From NCBI RefSeq assembly GCF_949628265.1, contig NC_088786.1, positions 34,555,681-34,619,680 of the forward strand: a stretch of DNA of 64,000 bases, written 5' to 3'. Positions 62,221 to 64,000 of the stretch are shown piece after piece. Below the pieces are notes generated by a model. It worked only from the letters and a program-made list of their open reading frames with translations, was not told the origin of the DNA and did not search any database. Within the stretch, counting starts at the first letter, position 1. Each line of letters starts with the position of its first letter. The position numbers and the translations under genes are program-made. The stretch is from Cloeon dipterum. Taxonomy: Eukaryota > Arthropoda > Insecta > Ephemeroptera > Baetidae.

Positions 62221-62718
62221 CTAACTATCACAGGATGCGTACTTGGCCGCGGGGAACTCGGTGGTGGACTCGTCAGAGTCCTCGTAGAAATACCTCTGCT
62301 TGGGCGACAAGCCGATCTTGAGCCTTCTCACAGCCTCCTTGATCAGGCTGCCGTCCCGGAGCAGCTCCTGCAGTCTCTCGTACGGGTCCTCGGACGAGGC
62401 CGCCGAGCCGTGGGCAGTCCGTTTCCTTCGGCACAAGCACTTTTCCTTGCACGGGCAGCTCGTGGAGAAGGACGTGGGGTAGGGTGAGGCTCTGCTGAGC
62501 CGGCGGGACGAGTGACTGCTGCCGCGGTGGTGTTTGAAGCCCGTTAACCTGAGATTCTCCTTGATCTCGCACACCAACTGCTCCATGTCCTGCGAGAGGA
62601 AGGCCGCCTCGGCGCGCATCGCAGGGTGATTCTCGGCCGCCACCGGGTCGCTGCTGCTCACCGCCGTGTCCACGAAAGGGAAGCTCGACGACAACAACAA
62701 CTGCTCCTTGCTCGGCAT
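62221..62718 (-). CDS. FRAT/GBP-like GSK-3-binding protein
   Basis: An uninterrupted 165-codon frame. Residues 111-134 match the GSK-3-binding segment of vertebrate FRAT1/2 and Xenopus GBP: 'DPYERLQELL' aligns with 'DPHRLLQQLV', and 'GSLIKEAVRRL' with the FRAT core 'GNLIKEAVRRL'. A second block, 'DMEQLVCEIKENLRL' (44-58), corresponds to the conserved N-terminal FRAT helix. Between them lies a Ser-rich linker with a Cys cluster (CPCKEKCLC). FRAT binds GSK-3 at the Axin site and so promotes beta-catenin signalling. Vertebrate FRAT genes are also intronless, and Xenopus GBP has about the same length (169). The start ATG is at 62718. An orthologue has not been described from Drosophila as far as I know. 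Confidence 0.85.
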   Translation of the reverse strand: MPSKEQLLLSSSFPFVDTAVSSSDPVAAENHPAMRAEAAFLSQDMEQLVCEIKENLRLTGFKHHRGSSHSSRRLSRASPYPTSFSTSCPCKEKCLCRRKRTAHGSAASSEDPYERLQELLRDGSLIKEAVRRLKIGLSPKQRYFYEDSDESTTEFPAAKYASCDS

Positions 62719-63487
62719 CTTCTGTCTGTTTCTCTAGAGGTACGTTCACGATGAGGTGTTTACTCGTTCCCTCTCGATCGTTCAATGGAAAAGTACGCGG
62801 CCCAGGCAAGTGTAAGTAGTTCTGTGATGGGGAGAGCTATAGACAAAATATTGCGCGTGGACAAGCAGTTCCACCACATTTTACACTTTTTCCTTAAAAC
62901 GACGGCGCAATCCCGGTTAAAAACACTCAATTGCTATCTAAATTAGCTTTTCCTACCCAAATAAAGCTGTTTTGTAAGTGAAAATAGCTAAACAGCCACG
63001 TAAACACAAGAATTCGATTGAGCTTTAAAGAGGGACGGCGGAATGATACGGCCTCAAGGTTACTACAGCAGCACCACCAACAAACATAACATGACGTGTA
63101 CATTTATAATGGCGGATGTTTGTTTGGGTTCATTCTTGCAAAGTGGGGGAGAGGCAGAGGCATGGCGAGCGCTCGCTGTATCCGTTGGCACACGAATTCT
63201 CGAAATCAGAATCAAAACACTCCGCCGGTTAATGATGACTGATTGATAAAAATGGAATTGTTTGATTTTTTTTAACCTTCTATTTGGAATTGTTTAACGC
63301 GTTTATTGCTCTCTGTAAAATGATGCAATTTCGATGATACATTGCCACAACAACACTACTGACTCATTTATTTTTATCTTGAGCGTTTGTTTAGTATCTG
63401 AAAACCGCTGAAACCCCTGTTTTTTCTATCAGGCAAAGACAATGGGAATTAAATGATGCCAGGATTGTATTATAACATTTTAGATGG
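62719..63487. other. Upstream region of the FRAT-like gene and 3' flank of OST4
   Basis: Contains the presumed 5' UTR and promoter of the FRAT-like gene. The open frame at 63043-63246 (plus) shows no recognisable domain. No other feature is visible. Confidence 0.45.
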
Positions 63488-63493
63488 TTTATT
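63488..63493 (-). terminator. Poly(A) signal of OST4
   Basis: AATAAA on the minus strand, about 80 bp after the OST4 stop codon. Confidence 0.5.
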
Positions 63494-63573
63494 TACGGTT
63501 CACCGGAATGCAAAACATACAATTCATTTATACAAATTATGAGAAACACATTTTCATTGTTGAATTTCCAGCT

Positions 63574-63684
63574 TCAGCGGTGCAATGCATGGTTGGCATT
63601 GATGTAATGATACAGGATGACGAGAAGGAAAATTGTCACTCCCAGGACGTTGGCAAAGATCGCCAGCTGCACGTCAGAAATCAT
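63574..63684 (-). CDS. OST4: Oligosaccharyltransferase subunit OST4
   Basis: A 36-residue protein, complete in one exon: it begins [16 protein letters not shown], continues with one hydrophobic membrane segment ([11 protein letters not shown]) and ends INANHALHR. It is nearly identical to animal OST4 (human 37 residues, [16 protein letters not shown]...), the ER-membrane mini-subunit that stabilises the STT3 oligosaccharyltransferase complex for N-glycosylation. An acceptor (GATTGCAG) ends at 63688, three bases upstream of the ATG, so a 5' UTR exon must lie further right, beyond the window. The gene is too short for most ORF finders. Confidence 0.95.
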   Translation of the reverse strand: MISDVQLAIFANVLGVTIFLLVILYHYINANHALHR

Positions 63685-63746
63685 TTTCTGCAATCAAGTA
63701 AAATTAGTCGATTAGATAATCGTTTACCCAAAAAGGCTTAAAGTGG

Positions 63747-64000
63747 AATGATACTGGAAAAGCCTGGAAAATGATTGTTGCCAATGCATAAACTCATCCC
63801 TAAGGATTCAGTTAAAGCCTAAATTGACCTAAGAAGCGCTGTAATTTTTTGAGAAAATTGGCTGGAAAGTTAGCGTGCTTTTCAAATGGTAATGGCTGTC
63901 TCCTTACTTGAAATCCGATTTAATTTCAAAACCAAGAGTTTCCCCACTAAGTGGCATACACTATTGGACAGATCTCGACGAGAGGAATCGAAATATGTCA
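63747..64000 (+). repeat. Dispersed repeat, copy 2 of 2 (cut by the window edge)
   Basis: Same orientation as 13613-13867 and closely similar throughout, including 'TTTTTTGAGAAAATTGGCTG' and the 'AAGTGGCATACAC' segment. It lies in the 5' intron of OST4. Confidence 0.85.

Noticed and set aside
1..64000. CRISPR arrays, operons, ribosome-binding sites, bacterial elements, rRNA or tRNA genes
   Set aside because: None seen. The window is animal nuclear DNA with spliced genes.

Overview
This is a nuclear window from an intron-rich eukaryote, almost certainly an arthropod and probably an insect. The evidence is that every gene I could rebuild has GT-AG introns and animal orthologues, the OST4 peptide ends in an insect-like YHYINAN segment, and the non-coding DNA is AT-rich and dotted with small DNA transposons. 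I cannot name the species from sequence alone. Most long open frames in the window are chance frames in GC-rich or simple-repeat DNA; the real genes are built of short exons.

Layout, left to right. At 2949-3222 (minus) lies the 5' end of an unidentified secreted or membrane protein gene whose body runs off the left edge. 3.2-15.5 kb is largely non-coding, with a LINE fragment, hAT-type MITEs and a GC-rich island at about 11.18-11.93 kb that may hold a first exon. 15.5-29 kb is a compact gene cluster: ZFYVE19/ANCHR (+), heat shock factor HSF (+), IQUB (-) and a Schlafen-like AlbA_2 protein (+). HSF and IQUB are tail to tail with poly(A) signals about 30 bp apart. IQUB and the Schlafen-like gene are head to head, with a near-palindromic RFX X-box just upstream of IQUB.

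29.0-60.9 kb is one gene: prolidase (PEPD, minus), which I assembled from ten coding exons (502 codons, all five metal ligands present). Its fifth intron contains a complete second gene on the same strand, a mitochondrial FAST-kinase-domain protein with a RAP domain. Intron 2 is 18.8 kb with no gene that I can support. Intron 1 carries a nearly perfect 132-bp-arm inverted repeat with a perfect 8-bp target duplication, a recent hAT-type foldback insertion.

61-64 kb holds two small minus-strand genes: a single-exon FRAT/GBP-like GSK-3-binding protein (165 aa) and the 36-residue oligosaccharyltransferase subunit OST4, whose upstream exon lies outside the window.

The genes are not functionally linked as an operon would be. 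The most notable items are the FRAT homologue, the same-strand nested FASTKD gene, the X-box at the ciliary gene IQUB, and several related families of short hAT-type elements with recognisable 8-bp target duplications.
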